Of a DNA stretch of 64,000 nucleotides, positions 23,714 through 34,825 are shown piece by piece. Positions within the stretch are counted from its first letter, which is position 1. Each line of letters begins with the position of its first letter. The translations under genes were made by a program, and so were the position numbers. Below the pieces are notes generated by a model, which was given only the letters and a program-made list of their open reading frames with translations, had not been told where the DNA came from and searched no databases. Source of the stretch: Amaranthus tricolor (lineage: Eukaryota > Streptophyta > Magnoliopsida > Caryophyllales > Amaranthaceae); the NCBI RefSeq assembly GCF_026212465.1, contig NC_080047.1:36374174-36438173 (forward strand). The letters run 5' to 3'.

Positions 23714-25191
23714 TGTTGGACCTCTTGAGTTTTGATGATGACTACACTTTAGCAAATATGTGTTTAGAGATTATGTGCAGGTCGATATCCGATTAATTGT
23801 GATCGTTGATAGTACCTATGGCTTAGTTCATGAGAATATACATGTCAAAAGGTTTCAAGAGATGTTAGAAGAGTATATCACGTGGGATGTAAAATGGAGA
23901 CAGGAAGTCTACTGTTCCCAGGTTTGATGTTCTAGCAAGTTGGAATTTGGAGACAGCGCAGTGTTCCCAAACTGAAGTCAATTTGCGTTAGCTAATAAAT
24001 TCTATCTTTTATTTTTTAGTTAATGTATTTAAATTAATTGGTTGCATTAGTTTATTAAAGTTAATTGGCAAAAAGAATTTTTAAAATTCCTTACGTGGTG
24101 GTTTCAAGATTAATTCCTTATTTTTAGGAGATAAACTTGGATCTACTAAAAAGTAGGAACAGCAGTTAGGTCTTAATTATTTTTGGATTTTCTGAAAAAT
24201 AATAAAATTAATCTTTTCCTAAAAATAGTAAAAATAACCATTTTCTAAGAATTAGTCAAAAGATAACCGTTTTTAGAATTAGTCAAAAGATAACCGTTTT
24301 ACTAAACCGTTTTCTAAAAATAGCATGAAGTTCCAGCCATTAATTTGGGGAACAGGAATTACTACTGAAGAAACTGCTACTTTAGGGAACAGCGGTTATC
24401 AGGGAACAGCGGTTATCAGGAAATAGCGGTTACTGATTGCCTTAACCGTTTGTTTGATTTATTCAAAGGCTGAAGTATTAACCGTTTTGTGATTCATTCA
24501 GCATCATTCATTGATCCATGACTAAGGATAACGGGTTGGAATATTTTTCTATTTTTAGAAATTTATTTTATTATAAATAAGCTAACTAGCTCGGTTTTTT
24601 GAAAGGAAAAAAAACGCATGCTTTAAGAGAAAAATAATTTTTGCGTTTGATTTTGAAATTCTACAAGTAATATTTTGTGCTTTTAAATTGCCAATTAATT
24701 CATAATATTTACTTGTGCAACTCTTTGATTTATTTTAGAGAATTTCTATCCTTTTTGTAAGGGATTTTGAGAGTTTATGTAATTAGACTCGGGTGAGTCT
24801 AAGGGGGAAGTTAGATAGCTTTTAGTGAAGCTAGAGAGGATTAGCTTATTGTAAAGCTAAGTTTGTTGCTTTGAGTAAAGCAATTAGAGAGTGAAGAGTT
24901 GGCCTAGTTGTTTCGCTTCGAGTGAAGTAAGGTGTTTATTGTAATTGTAACTAATTGCCTTAAACATAGTGAAGTTGTTAGAAATCCCAAGTGGTCGTGG
25001 TTTTTCCTTTTGTTTAGGCCCAAAAGGTTTCCACGTAAAATCGTGTGTCTCTCTTATTATTTTGCTCTTAGTTTAAGCTTTATTTATTTTGAATAATTCC
25101 GCAAAAACAGGGCACAATCGCTTAAACTTGCAACAACAACAATTCACCCCCCCCCCTCTTGTTGCTGTTCCCGTTCCTAATTGAATCAACA
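23714..25191 (+). repeat. Sirevirus 3' LTR
   Basis: 1478 bp, identical by eye to the 5' LTR apart from one T/A difference in agatttt/agattat (near 14,507 and 23,767) and ten rather than nine Cs near the 3' end. It is followed by the target duplication atttt. Confidence 0.95.
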
Positions 25192-25602
25192 ATTTTCAAT
25201 TCTAACCACTTCAACACAATAATATATACCTAATAGTGTTTTGTGCCAAGTTTCGTGCATAACAAACCAAGTTTGAGCTACTTTACGCGCGAAAGTGACA
25301 AAAACGCTTAATAACGCATAAAATCGCAACTTAACACGTAATTTCTAGCATATGACTATGATTTTCAATTCTAACCACTTAAACACAATCATATATACCA
25401 AATAATGTTGTGTGCCAAGTTTCGTGCATAACAAACCAACTTTGAGCTACTTTACGCGCGAAATTGACAAAAACGCTTAAAAACGTATAAAATCGCAACT
25501 CAACACGTAATTTCTAGCATATGACTATGATTTTCAATTCTATCCACTTCAACACAATAATATATACCAAAGAGTATTGTGTGCCAAGTTTCGTGCAAAT
25601 CT
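25192..25602. repeat. 169-bp tandem repeat, middle part
   Basis: More than two units (cgcaacttaacacgtaattt recurring near 25,325 and 25,495), continuous with 14,228-14,454 before the Sirevirus entered. The array is interrupted again at about 25,603 and resumes at about 26,215. Confidence 0.85.
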
Positions 25603-26214
25603 GATACAAATGTGGTTGTATGAAATAAAGATACCAAAGGAGCCCACACAAGGCTGCATACAGAGCTCACGACACAGCAGCAAACTAGTGATCAGACCAC
25701 CTTGCACGACACATGGAGACTAAACTTATGCATCCAGGACCTAGGCTAAAGTGGAAATGGAATCTCGGTACTTGGATCTAGCTATCAAGGTCCTTAAACC
25801 ATTCTAACAATCCCCGTGGACTCAAAGAAGCTGAGCTGAAGGAGGGCTGCACACAAGGCTGCATACAGACCTAACGACACAGCTGCAAACTAGTGACCAG
25901 ACCACCGTGCATGACACGTGGAGACTAAACCTATGCATCCAGGACCTAGGCTAAAGTGGAAATGGAATCTCGGTACTTGGATCTAGCTATCAAGGTCCTT
26001 AAACCATTCTAACAATCCCCGTGGACTCCTAGAAGCTGAGCTGAAGGAGGGCTGCTCGACAGTTTGCTAGATCACAATTGTCTAAGTGTTTGTGGTTGTT
26101 TCGTGTTCTTTTCATGATCATTTGTAGTTTTTGTCTGTGTCATTAATCAAAACTTCCGCACAACATTAATCCTTGCATAACCAAGGCCTTAATCAGCCCC
26201 GGTTTCGCATCAAA
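25603..26214. mobile_element. Possible solo LTR or TRIM-like repeat with internal 205-bp duplication
   Basis: The sequence starts tgatacaaatg and ends gcatca, and interrupts the 169-bp array. Flanks aaatc and aaacc could be a 5-bp duplication with one change. Inside, a segment beginning acacaaggctgcatacag is repeated with a 205-bp period (25,646 and 25,851). Related sequence (gcatccaggacct, gacacgtggag, aatggaatct) is found at about 48,710-48,800, so this is a dispersed repeat. No coding capacity. Confidence 0.45.
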
Positions 26215-26620
26215 ACCAAGTTTGAGCTACTTTATGCGCAAAAGTGTTAAAAACGGTTAAAAACGCATAAAATCGCAACTTAACACGTAATTTCTAGCAT
26301 ATGACTATGATTTTCAATTCTAACCACTTCAACACAATAATATATACCAAATAGTGTTGTGTGCCAAGTTTCGTGCATAACAAACCAAGTTTGAGCTACT
26401 TTACGCGCGAAATTGACAAAAACGCTTAAAAACGCATAAAATCGCAACTTAACACGTAATTTCTGGCATATGACTACGATTTTCAATTCTAACAACTTCA
26501 ACACAATAATATATACCAAATAGTGTTGTGTGCCAAGTTTCGTGCAAAACAAACCAAGTTTGAGCTACTTTACGCGCGAAAGTGCCAAAAACGGTTAAAA
26601 ACGCGTAAAATCGAATTTGT
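26215..26620. repeat. 169-bp tandem repeat, right part
   Basis: The phrase cgcaacttaacacgtaattt recurs at 26,274 and 26,443, giving the 169-bp period. Units are about 90-95% alike by eye. A diverged single copy lies at about 29,918-30,040, between the two CACTA genes. Confidence 0.88.
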
Positions 26621-27282
26621 GTACCTTTATTGCTGTCCATTTTGGAAATGTTGCTCTGGATGTAGATCCCATTTGTCCACGCACTTTTTTCATTGTGCTG
26701 AAACGCATGGGAAAAGTAATACTATTTATATATCTATATAACACTTAATTAAATCAACTTGGTAATATAATTAATATTACGTACGCATTCAACAACGCGT
26801 TGAATTTTGTGTTACGAGGCGGGCTTTGAGGTTTTTGTAATGAGTGGAATACGTGTACAGTGTTCGTTAAAGGACATATGACCAAAAGTGTCCAATGCAA
26901 ACTACAAATGCAAATTCAAAATCAACAAATTAGAGATTAGGTGACTTTAAAAATCAAAAGATAAGTTCAATTTCAAAAATAAAACTTACTCTTCCATATA
27001 TGGAGCCAGAATGAACGTGTGTTTAGATGCAAGAGAATTAGTCAAAGCAGTCTGAATGTATGCTCTGACGTCATCTGGATCATCTACACATATACTACCC
27101 GAAATCGACTCAGGACAAAACCATCCAATTTTTATTGGAGGTTCGCAAGAATTTAGCTCCTCGTAAGACGCACTAAACTCACAAATAAGAAAATGTTGTT
27201 AGTAATTCGGTTATAAAAACAATTAAACAACAATGCCTAACTTGTAAGATAATGAACATCACCTCATGTAAACATGGAAAAG

Positions 27283-27573
27283 AGCTACGTTCAGCATCTC
27301 TCCTCTCAAAAATTGCCCGATGTCACTAGGACCAATAATTACAAACGGGCTCTCTAAAAAAGCAGTATTGCTCCTTCAGCAGGTTCAGAATGAGTGGGCC
27401 CTCCTCATTTATGCGAGATGCACATAAGAGCTACGTTCAGCATCTCTCCTCTCAAAAATTGTCCGATGTCACTAGGACCAATAATTACAAACGGGCTGTC
27501 TAAAAAGCAGTATTGCTCCTTCAGCAGGTTCAGAATGAGTGGGTCCTCCTCATTTATGCGAGATGCACAATAA
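27283..27573 (-). repeat. 146-bp direct duplication inside a CACTA ORF2 exon
   Basis: agctacgttcagcatctctc...gatgcacat occurs twice in a row with three or four differences. The duplication repeats the exon end that encodes the EEDPLILNLLKEQYCFLDSP to FLRGEMLNV region, and would disturb the protein or add a spare exon end. Confidence 0.85.
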
Positions 27574-30056
27574 TGCATCCATTTGCAATCTTGAGAGAGA
27601 TCTTTTAGCTCCTCATCAGTCAAAATTGGAGTGCTTGGCATCGACTTTGACCCAGTCGACAACTTTGCTGAGGAACCGACCTCTCTCCAAGATCCCTTTG
27701 GACTCTTTTGCTATTTCAATTTATACAATTAGATTAGTGTTAGCATGCAAATAAAAAACAAAAGAATATAAGGTACAAATGATTCATACCATGTTAGTGA
27801 ATCGGACCCAAGCATATGGCCATGTGATGAAACTACCTAGAGCGTGTGAGAGTTTCTCAAGGCTCCATGCTGGCATTGGAACCGGGAGTGAGAAATCTTC
27901 AAACCCCTTTACAATAGTTTCCACGGCCACACTGATGTGGCCACTTGAAATAGGCATTGAATGCACTGTTTGGCCCTCTTTGTTTGGCTGGGCCACACCA
28001 TATGCAACCACAGTTAAGTCGCCATCACTAGCAACACCTAACTGAGGCAGCAAAAGAGAACAAGGAATCGTCTCCTGAAAATTGTGTCGTTTAGTATAAT
28101 AAGCATCATAATAAAATATTAAAACGCGTTGCAGTTTAAATTAATAAGTGCTTATATATTTAAAAACTATGTACCTGTAGCACTGACTCTAGAGTTGGCT
28201 CCGGATTTTGAGCAACGGAGTTTATGTTCTCCGGTGTGGGGTTTTCCCCTTCAGGGGTATTATTAATGAGCTGGGGTGCTACGGGGTTAATGGGCTCGGG
28301 TTTGGCTCGACCGAAGCGTTAGGATCCCCATGTTGAATTTCCTGATCCTCGACAATCAGGTTTGCCAAGTCAACAATGGGTGCTCCCATCTTCTGCAACA
28401 CGGCGGCCAGCTTGGCGAGAACATCCTTCATAATCTCCACTCGGAGGGTTGCTACTTCATCCCGCAGCGCCGTTCGGGATTGAGTAGCAACACACTCTTT
28501 GCCGAATGCCTTCTGTAACCCCACGCGGACGCCTCCTTTTCCGACTACCCGCCCACTGTGGTCTTTCCCTAAGACCATATGCAATGCGTCAACATTGCCT
28601 CTTGGGGTGAACTCCCCGTAGCTTCTTTTTCCTTCTAGCCCATCTGTTCAAATAAAAAGTGACATATATAGCAATTAGTATAAGTACATCAAAGCCAAAG
28701 AATACAAAACAAATCAAGAATATACTTAATAATTTCAAAACTCACCACAGCATCAGCAACCTTCTTCGTTCTCGGATCATTAATGGTAAATTTACCACTT
28801 GCATCTCGGGAATGAAGCCCACAATACCAATCACGCACCCGATCTCCAGCAGGAGTATTCACGGATGCGGATGTAGTCGTAGAAGAGGGCGTGGATGAAC
28901 TTTGATTGGGGTATAAACCCGCATCCACCCACTCTTTTCGGACCTCATCATACGTTTTCTGGCCCAAGCGATGGTAAAACTTCCTTTGGCTTGCAGAATC
29001 AGAAGCTTTACCACGCTTTTCCTAATTAATCAATAGAAATCGAATGTCATGTATTAGTTTAATGACTAAATCAAAAGAAGTAATTCAAATTGGTAAATCA
29101 TAATATAATATGAAATACTTACAACTTCTATGGGAGTTGTTCTTTTGGCAACAAAGGCCTCCCAATCCCTCTTCGATATGTGACTCCATATTTCATAGGG
29201 CATCTTCGAAGGTGATTGCTCTCCACCTTCGTTTCCCGTTTTGACCTTTTCGGTCGTACGGGCACGCCTCTTCGTAATCCAGCCAGTTGCTAGCTTGGAT
29301 TTGAAATCTCTGAATCTTTCAGCAACAGCTGAAATAAACACATTCTTCTTGTCTTCATCGCTCTCAATGTGGAAAAGATTCTACAAAAAAAATTTATATT
29401 TATTACTGTCAATCAAATTAATTTTAAAATGAAACTAAATGAGTAAAAATAGTAAAGTTGCTTACCACAGTATCATTCCATAGAGAGTTCTTCAAACCCT
29501 CTGGAACCTCATTCCATGCGTGCAATATGGAAAGCTTGCGGATACATAGACCCACTTGTTTTCCATATTGCCTACGCCATTTTCCGCAGGGTTGACCCAA
29601 TGCATTGTATTCCAAATGCATGGGTTCTGTGACTTTGAGGTTTTTCGTAGGACCTCGCCCTTTTCTTTTCTTACTGGTAGTGGGAGCATCCATTGGTGGG
29701 GCGTCTTCAGTCTCAAAATCATTGTCAATCGGTGGAGCGTCTTCAGCCATACGCTCGTATCTCACAATTTCGTCCTCTTTGCTGTCATAACTACGATGCT
29801 CAATATCCGAGGTCTCAATCTCGGGGACAATTTCATCTCTATATAGATGCATTGTATATCAGTACCTGAAAGAGTATGAATAGAAATATATTAGAACATA
29901 AGCTAAGTAATATTAAGAATATGACTATGATTTACAATTCTAATATATTCAACACAATAATATATAACAAATAGTGTTATGTGCAAAGTTTCATGCAAAA
30001 CAAACCAAGTGCCAAAAAAACTTTAAAAAGCTTTAAATTCATACCTTGTGAATCAC

Positions 30057-31655
30057 TTAATTCAAATGTATTCCTTCCGTGTGATCTACACGCATATAAC
30101 CAACATCTACATCATCTACATCATCTTGATCCACTGATTTTGGATTAATAAAGGGAGGGGAGTCTTCAAAAGCTTCATATTCTTCCTCATCCTTAACATC
30201 ACCTATACCAAGGATGCTTCTTTTTCCCAGTACAACAATAGACCATTTTTTATCAGACGGGTCTACAATGTAGAATACTTGCTTGGCTTGTGTGGCTAGT
30301 ATGAATGGCTCCTCACTATCACGCAAACGAGTTAAGTCTACAAGAGTGAATCCACAAGGGTCGTCATTTTTTATGCATCGTCGATTATTATCTACCCACT
30401 TACATTTGAAAAGACCAATATTGAAAGTAGAGTAGTCAAGCTCCCATATTTCATGTACCCGCCCGTAGTATACCAATTTAGCATCAACCGGCGCTTGATC
30501 CTTCGCACTCGCGTAAAATGTAGATGACGCCAAAATAGAAACCCCACTATTTTGTATATACGATGACTTCTTATCTTGACCCTCAGTCAAAAATGTGAAG
30601 CCATTGACATCGTAACCCTCATATTTGTTGACATCATCACGAGGACCAAAAGCTAACCACTTAACAATTTCGGATACACCCTTGAGTTCTTCGCAGATTA
30701 CTCGATTATGAAACCAATTAATAAACGTCTTATTATGCAACTGCATCAATGCCCTATCCCTTTTAGAAGGATGTTTTGCGCGCAATATATCAAAATGCTC
30801 ACTCAAAAAAGGATGAATTTCCGGAATATGATGCAATACATACAAGTGTGCTTGTAGAAGGCTTTCTCGAGGAGGTGTGACCGATTTGGAGCCAATTGTT
30901 CCTTTTCCCTCAAGCCTTCCTTCATGTCTAGAGGTGGGAAGTCCAATAGGTTTTGCCATGGCCAAATACTCAGCTATAAAGTTACTAATCTCATCGCTCA
31001 CAGTGCCTTGAATCATACTCCCCTCGGGTTGTGCTGGATTCCTCACCTTGTATTGTAAAACACCCATGTGTCTTTCAAAAGGATAACACCACCTTAAAAA
31101 AACTGGACCCAAAAGCTTGATCTCACGAACGAGATGGACAATAAGATGAACCATTATGTCAAAGAAAGAAGGTGGAAAATACATCTCAATCTTGCATAAA
31201 GTTACAATCACGTCGAGTTGAAGTCATTAAGTTTAAAGGGATCAAGAACTTTACTACAAATTGTGTTGAAGAACGAACATAGCTCGGTAATAGCATATCT
31301 CACATGTTTTGGCAGTATTCCACGGATTGCAATTGGTAAGAACACTTGCATCATTACATGGCAATCGTGAGATTTCATGCTTCCCAACTTCAGTTCACCA
31401 TTTAGGCTTACAAATCTCTTCATGTTGGATGAGTACCCAGACGGAACCTTAATGCCATACAAACACTCACAAAATGTCCGCTTCTATGCTTTGGACAATG
31501 TGTAGCAAGCTGGAGGGAAATAAACTTTGTCATTACTCATCTTCTTCTTACTGCTACCAACTTCATCAGCTCTATTTCTTTTCTTAGTCACCTTAACATG
31601 TGCCCACAACTCCGGACGAAGACCCTTACATTCAAACCAATCTAAGTATAAACAT
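30057..31655 (-). pseudogene. CACTA TnpD-type transposase, C-terminal half
   Basis: On the minus strand the reading runs ECKGLRPELWAHVK, VYFPPACYTLSKA, a TAG stop (about 31,486), then CLYGIKVPSGYSSNMKR and GSMKSHDCHVMMQVFLPIAI (31,462-31,208). A one-base shift leads into 31,211-30,057: IEMYFPPSFFDIMVHLIVHL, then the DUF4218/DUF4216 type region with WIGN-like spacing, NGFTFLTEG, DAKLVYYGRVHEIWELDYS and FKCKWVDNNRRC, ending in an acidic tail. The N-terminal half is on the other side of the plastid insertion (43.49-45.2 kb). At least two breaks here and one in the other half make the transposase non-functional. Confidence 0.85.
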
Positions 31656-31750
31656 TTCGGTATAGAAATGAATGAATAATATTTTTTATCTTATACCTCC
31701 ATTCATTTAGGTATAATTTCCATTCCATTTAGATAGTCTTATAACCAAAA

Positions 31751-33268
31751 TCATTCATCATTGGCCAAATTATGAATACAAATAATATCCAAATACCAAA
31801 CACGCCCCCTATAGACTCCTGATAAAGTAGAAGAATCTCTTGGTAAGATCAAAGAAAGGACTTTTTCTTCCGCCGTAAAGAATTCTTCCAAAAATTCTGA
31901 ACCTAATCTTTTCAAAAAAGCACGTACAGTACTTTATGTTTACGAGACAAAGTTCTAGCACAAGAAAGTCGAAGTATATATTTTATTCGATATAAACTTT
32001 TTTTTCTTGAAGAGCCACTATAATAATGAGAAAGATTTCGGCATATACGTCCAAATCGGTCAATAATATCAGCATCGGATAAATCGGTCCAGACCGACTT
32101 ACTAATGGGATGACCTAATCCATTACAAAATTTTGCTTTAGCCAACGAGCCAACCAGAGGAATAATTGGAACTATGGTATCAAACTTCTTAATAATATTA
32201 TCTACTATAAATGAATTTTCTAACATTTGACTCCGTATTACTGAAGAATTGAGTCCCACATTTGAAATAAAACCCATAAAGTCGAGGGAATAGTTTGATA
32301 ATTGATTGATATAGATTCTTCTTGGTTGAGACCACACAGAAAAATGTCATTGCCAGAAAGCAATAAAGTAATATTTCCATTTATACATCAGAAAGGATGT
32401 CCCTTTTGAAGCCAGAAGGCATTTTCCTTGATACCGAACATAATGCAGAAAAGGTTCTTTGAAAAGCCATAGGATAACCCCAAAAACCTTAACTTTGACT
32501 TTTACTAGATATTTTAGCTTTCCGTAAAAATGGATTCGTTCAAGAAGGGCTCCAAAAGACGTTGATCGTAAATAAGAGGATTGCTTGCGTAGAATAACAA
32601 AAAGGGATTCGTATTCATATACAACAAGATTATATAGGAACAAAAATAATCTTCGATTCCTTTTTGAAAAAGGGGAAATGGATTCTTTTGGCCGAATAAG
32701 ACTATTCCAATTACGATACTCGTAAAGAAAGTATCGTAATAAATGCAAGGAAGAGGCATCTTTCAACCAATAGCGAAGAGTTTGAACCAAGATTTCTAGA
32801 TGGGCAGGGTAAGGTATTAATATATCTAACACATAATTTAAATGTAAGAATTTGTCCTCTAAAAAAGGAAATATTGAATGAATTGATCTCAAATTTTTAG
32901 ATTCTACTATTTCTTTTCCTTCTAGGGACGATATTAATAGTAGGGAAAATGGAATTTCCACAATGACTGCAAAACCTTCTGTTATCATTTGGGAATACAA
33001 ATTCTTTTTGTGTTTGTGCCCAAAATTTTCATTTTGGTTCGAATCATTAACAGAAAGAATAAAATGATTCTGTTGATACATTCGAGTAATTAAAAAATTT
33101 TCCAATTAGTAAACTGTATTTCTTGTCGATCGCATTTTCCAACAAAATCAATTTATTTAAAGCATGATCATATGCAAATACATAAATATATTCCTGAAAG
33201 ATAAGTGGATAGAAAAAGTTATGTTGCCAAGACCTATCTAGTTCTCTATGTCCTTGTAATTTTTCCAT
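31751..33268 (-). pseudogene. matK: matK (plastid intron maturase), disabled NUPT copy
   Basis: The full-length 1.5-kb homologue starts at 33,268 ([15 protein letters not shown]) and ends TGA at 31,751-31,753 after HNLANDE. It has three lesions. An extra base in a T run near 33,100 (GKFFN, then frame change to [10 protein letters not shown]) is the first. The second is a TGA in place of the codon after FWQ near 32,347. The third is a lost A near 31,940 (RKHK, then frame change). MatK normally helps splice plastid group II introns, including the trnK intron in which it lies. Confidence 0.95.
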
Positions 33269-33983
33269 TTCAATTTAGACCGAAAACAAAAGTAAAAATA
33301 GAGGGTTTCTTGGATTATCAAATGATACATAGTGCGATACAGTCAAAACAAGGCATTTTATTACGAAAAAATGGATACCCCGGAAACGGGTAAATGCATC
33401 CGCGGACTTTTCTACCTTTTTCCATCTAATTGGTTTTTTTCTTTTTTTTATAAGATAAAAGATGGTTAGAAATCCTTTATTTTTTCAACCCAATCGCTCT
33501 TTTGATTTTGGAATTAAAGTATTTTATCAATATACTCTTTCTTCTACACATTCATTTCCATCTCTTTAATGGTAGGATTCACTATAAAAAAACAAAGGAT
33601 CCACTCATGGGAGAATCCTTTCCCGCATCAGGCACTAATTTTTTTTAACGTCTAATTAGATCGGGAAATCATTCAAATTATGAAGATAAGCTCGTTGTTC
33701 TTTCTTTCCTCAGAATTTGAACCCTAGGGCTCGATCCATTTATTCAATCGACCCAACTTTGCTTTGAAGTCCTTTCGTTCCCTTCCAAAAATTCAAATAG
33801 AATTTTGTACCAATTTGGTAAGAATGAAATATTCTCCGAATTTTATATTTTATATTGATACGACATGCTCTTTTTTCCATTCATTTCCGTTCAAGATCAG
33901 TCGTGGTCTTATAAACTAAACTCTACCGATGATGTAGACGAATTCCTTGCTTCATCCGAATATGTAAAAGATTGTAGCCGCAC

Positions 33984-34020
33984 TTAAAAGCCGAGTACTC
34001 TACCATTGAGTTAGCAACCC
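33984..34020 (-). tRNA. trnK-UUU: trnK-UUU 5' exon (NUPT copy)
   Basis: The 37-base exon (minus strand gggttgctaactcaatggta...) is followed by the group II intron start gtgcggct. The intron contains matK; the 3' exon was not included in the insertion. Confidence 0.92.
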
Positions 34021-34825
34021 GAAAAAGAGATATGTTATGTAGATACAATCGAGATAAAAATAAAATGAATTGGAATCAAAACTTTGAATTAGCAAGAAAT
34101 CAAAACAAAAGTTGCTAATTGAGTCAGAACTTAAAACCAACCAGATCCGATGACAATACAAAAAATTTTTAGAGAAAATACATTTTTAAAACAAATATTC
34201 TCCTTTTTTTGGATACAAATTATATATCGCAAAAAATTCAACCTATTTATTGGGCGGAAGACAGAAAGAAACCATTTCATTTTTTTTATTTCATTATTTA
34301 TTTTGACTTCAAAATTGAATTATATTTGTTCAATATACTCTTGTCAATATGAATATTAAAAAAATTTAATTACAATTTTAAGTACAACGTAGAAAGAAAA
34401 AAATGCAAATGAAATTCAAAATACAACTTTCTTTTTAATTTCTTTTTAGAAGGAGAAATATATATAAATAGAAAATAGAATAATATATTTTACTAAATAT
34501 ATATATATTTTAAGATAATAATTATTATTAACGTAATTAATATTATTAACGTAATTAATATATAAAATATATAGAGAGATTTTCGTTAGTTATTAGTTAA
34601 TAGAATAATTTTATTATTATTATTTATAGTATTATTAATATTAAAATTATAGAAATATGATATTGTATATATCGTATTTTAAAAGAGAAGTACAAACAAA
34701 AGGGAAATATATAAGAAAATTTTTGTGTTGGATTGGCACTACATAAAAAAAAATAGACAGGACGAGAATAAGGAATAAAAAAATTCTACCAAACTACCAC
34801 CACATTATCTTTGTTTTTTAGTTCA
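34021..34825. other. Plastid trnK-rps16 spacer, no gene
   Basis: Very AT-rich sequence with short runs of attatta and tatata; expected plastid intergenic DNA. The 69-codon frame near 34,150 has no recognisable homology. Confidence 0.7.

Larger units (their letters stand above)
14455..25191 (+). mobile_element. Full-length Ty1-copia retrotransposon of the Sirevirus (SIRE/Maximus) lineage
   Basis: The element is 10,737 bp with LTRs of 1477 and 1478 bp and a 5-bp target duplication atttt (14,450-14,454 and 25,192-25,196). A primer binding site complementary to initiator tRNA-Met lies 2 bases after the 5' LTR. It carries gag, pol in protease-integrase-RT-RNase H order, an extra env-like ORF downstream of pol, and more than one polypurine tract before the 3' LTR. 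The extra ORF, the doubled PPT, and a large gag with two zinc knuckles together point to Sirevirus. All three ORFs are open. LTRs differ, by eye, at one substitution (agatttt/agattat near 14,507) and one C-run length change, so the insertion is recent and possibly still active. Confidence 0.95.
13905..29852 (-). pseudogene. CACTA ORF2: transposase_24-like region plus Ulp1-type C48 protease
   Basis: The first exon (29,852 to about 29,466) has an acidic N-terminus and KRKGRGPTKNLKVTEPMHLE, GQPCGKWRRQYGKQVGLC and LHAWNEVPEGLKNSLWNDTV, typical of plant CACTA second ORFs. Further exons follow: 29,341-29,130 (FRDFKSKLATGWITKRR; EIWSHISKRDWEAFVAKR), 28,967-28,750 (KTYDEVRKEWVDAGLYP), 28,584-28,200, 28,053-27,784, and 27,662-27,405 (EEDPLILNLLKEQYCFLDSP; FVIIGPSDIGQFLRGEMLNV). 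About 27,190-26,990 reads KHTFILAPYMEE. The protease C-terminus is at 14,194-14,087 (RQPSSSVECGYYALKYM, with the Cys of the Ulp1 triad) and 14,002-13,905. The 12-kb gap in the last intron is filled by 169-bp tandem repeats plus the Sirevirus. A 146-bp duplication inside one exon (27,283-27,573) and uncertain last-exon phasing argue that it is defective. Confidence 0.7.

Noticed and set aside
26280..26640. Two overlapping minus-strand ORFs repeating TWFV.HETWHTTLFGIYYC
   Set aside because: They arise from the 169-bp tandem repeat; the repetition is in the DNA, with no start or splice support.
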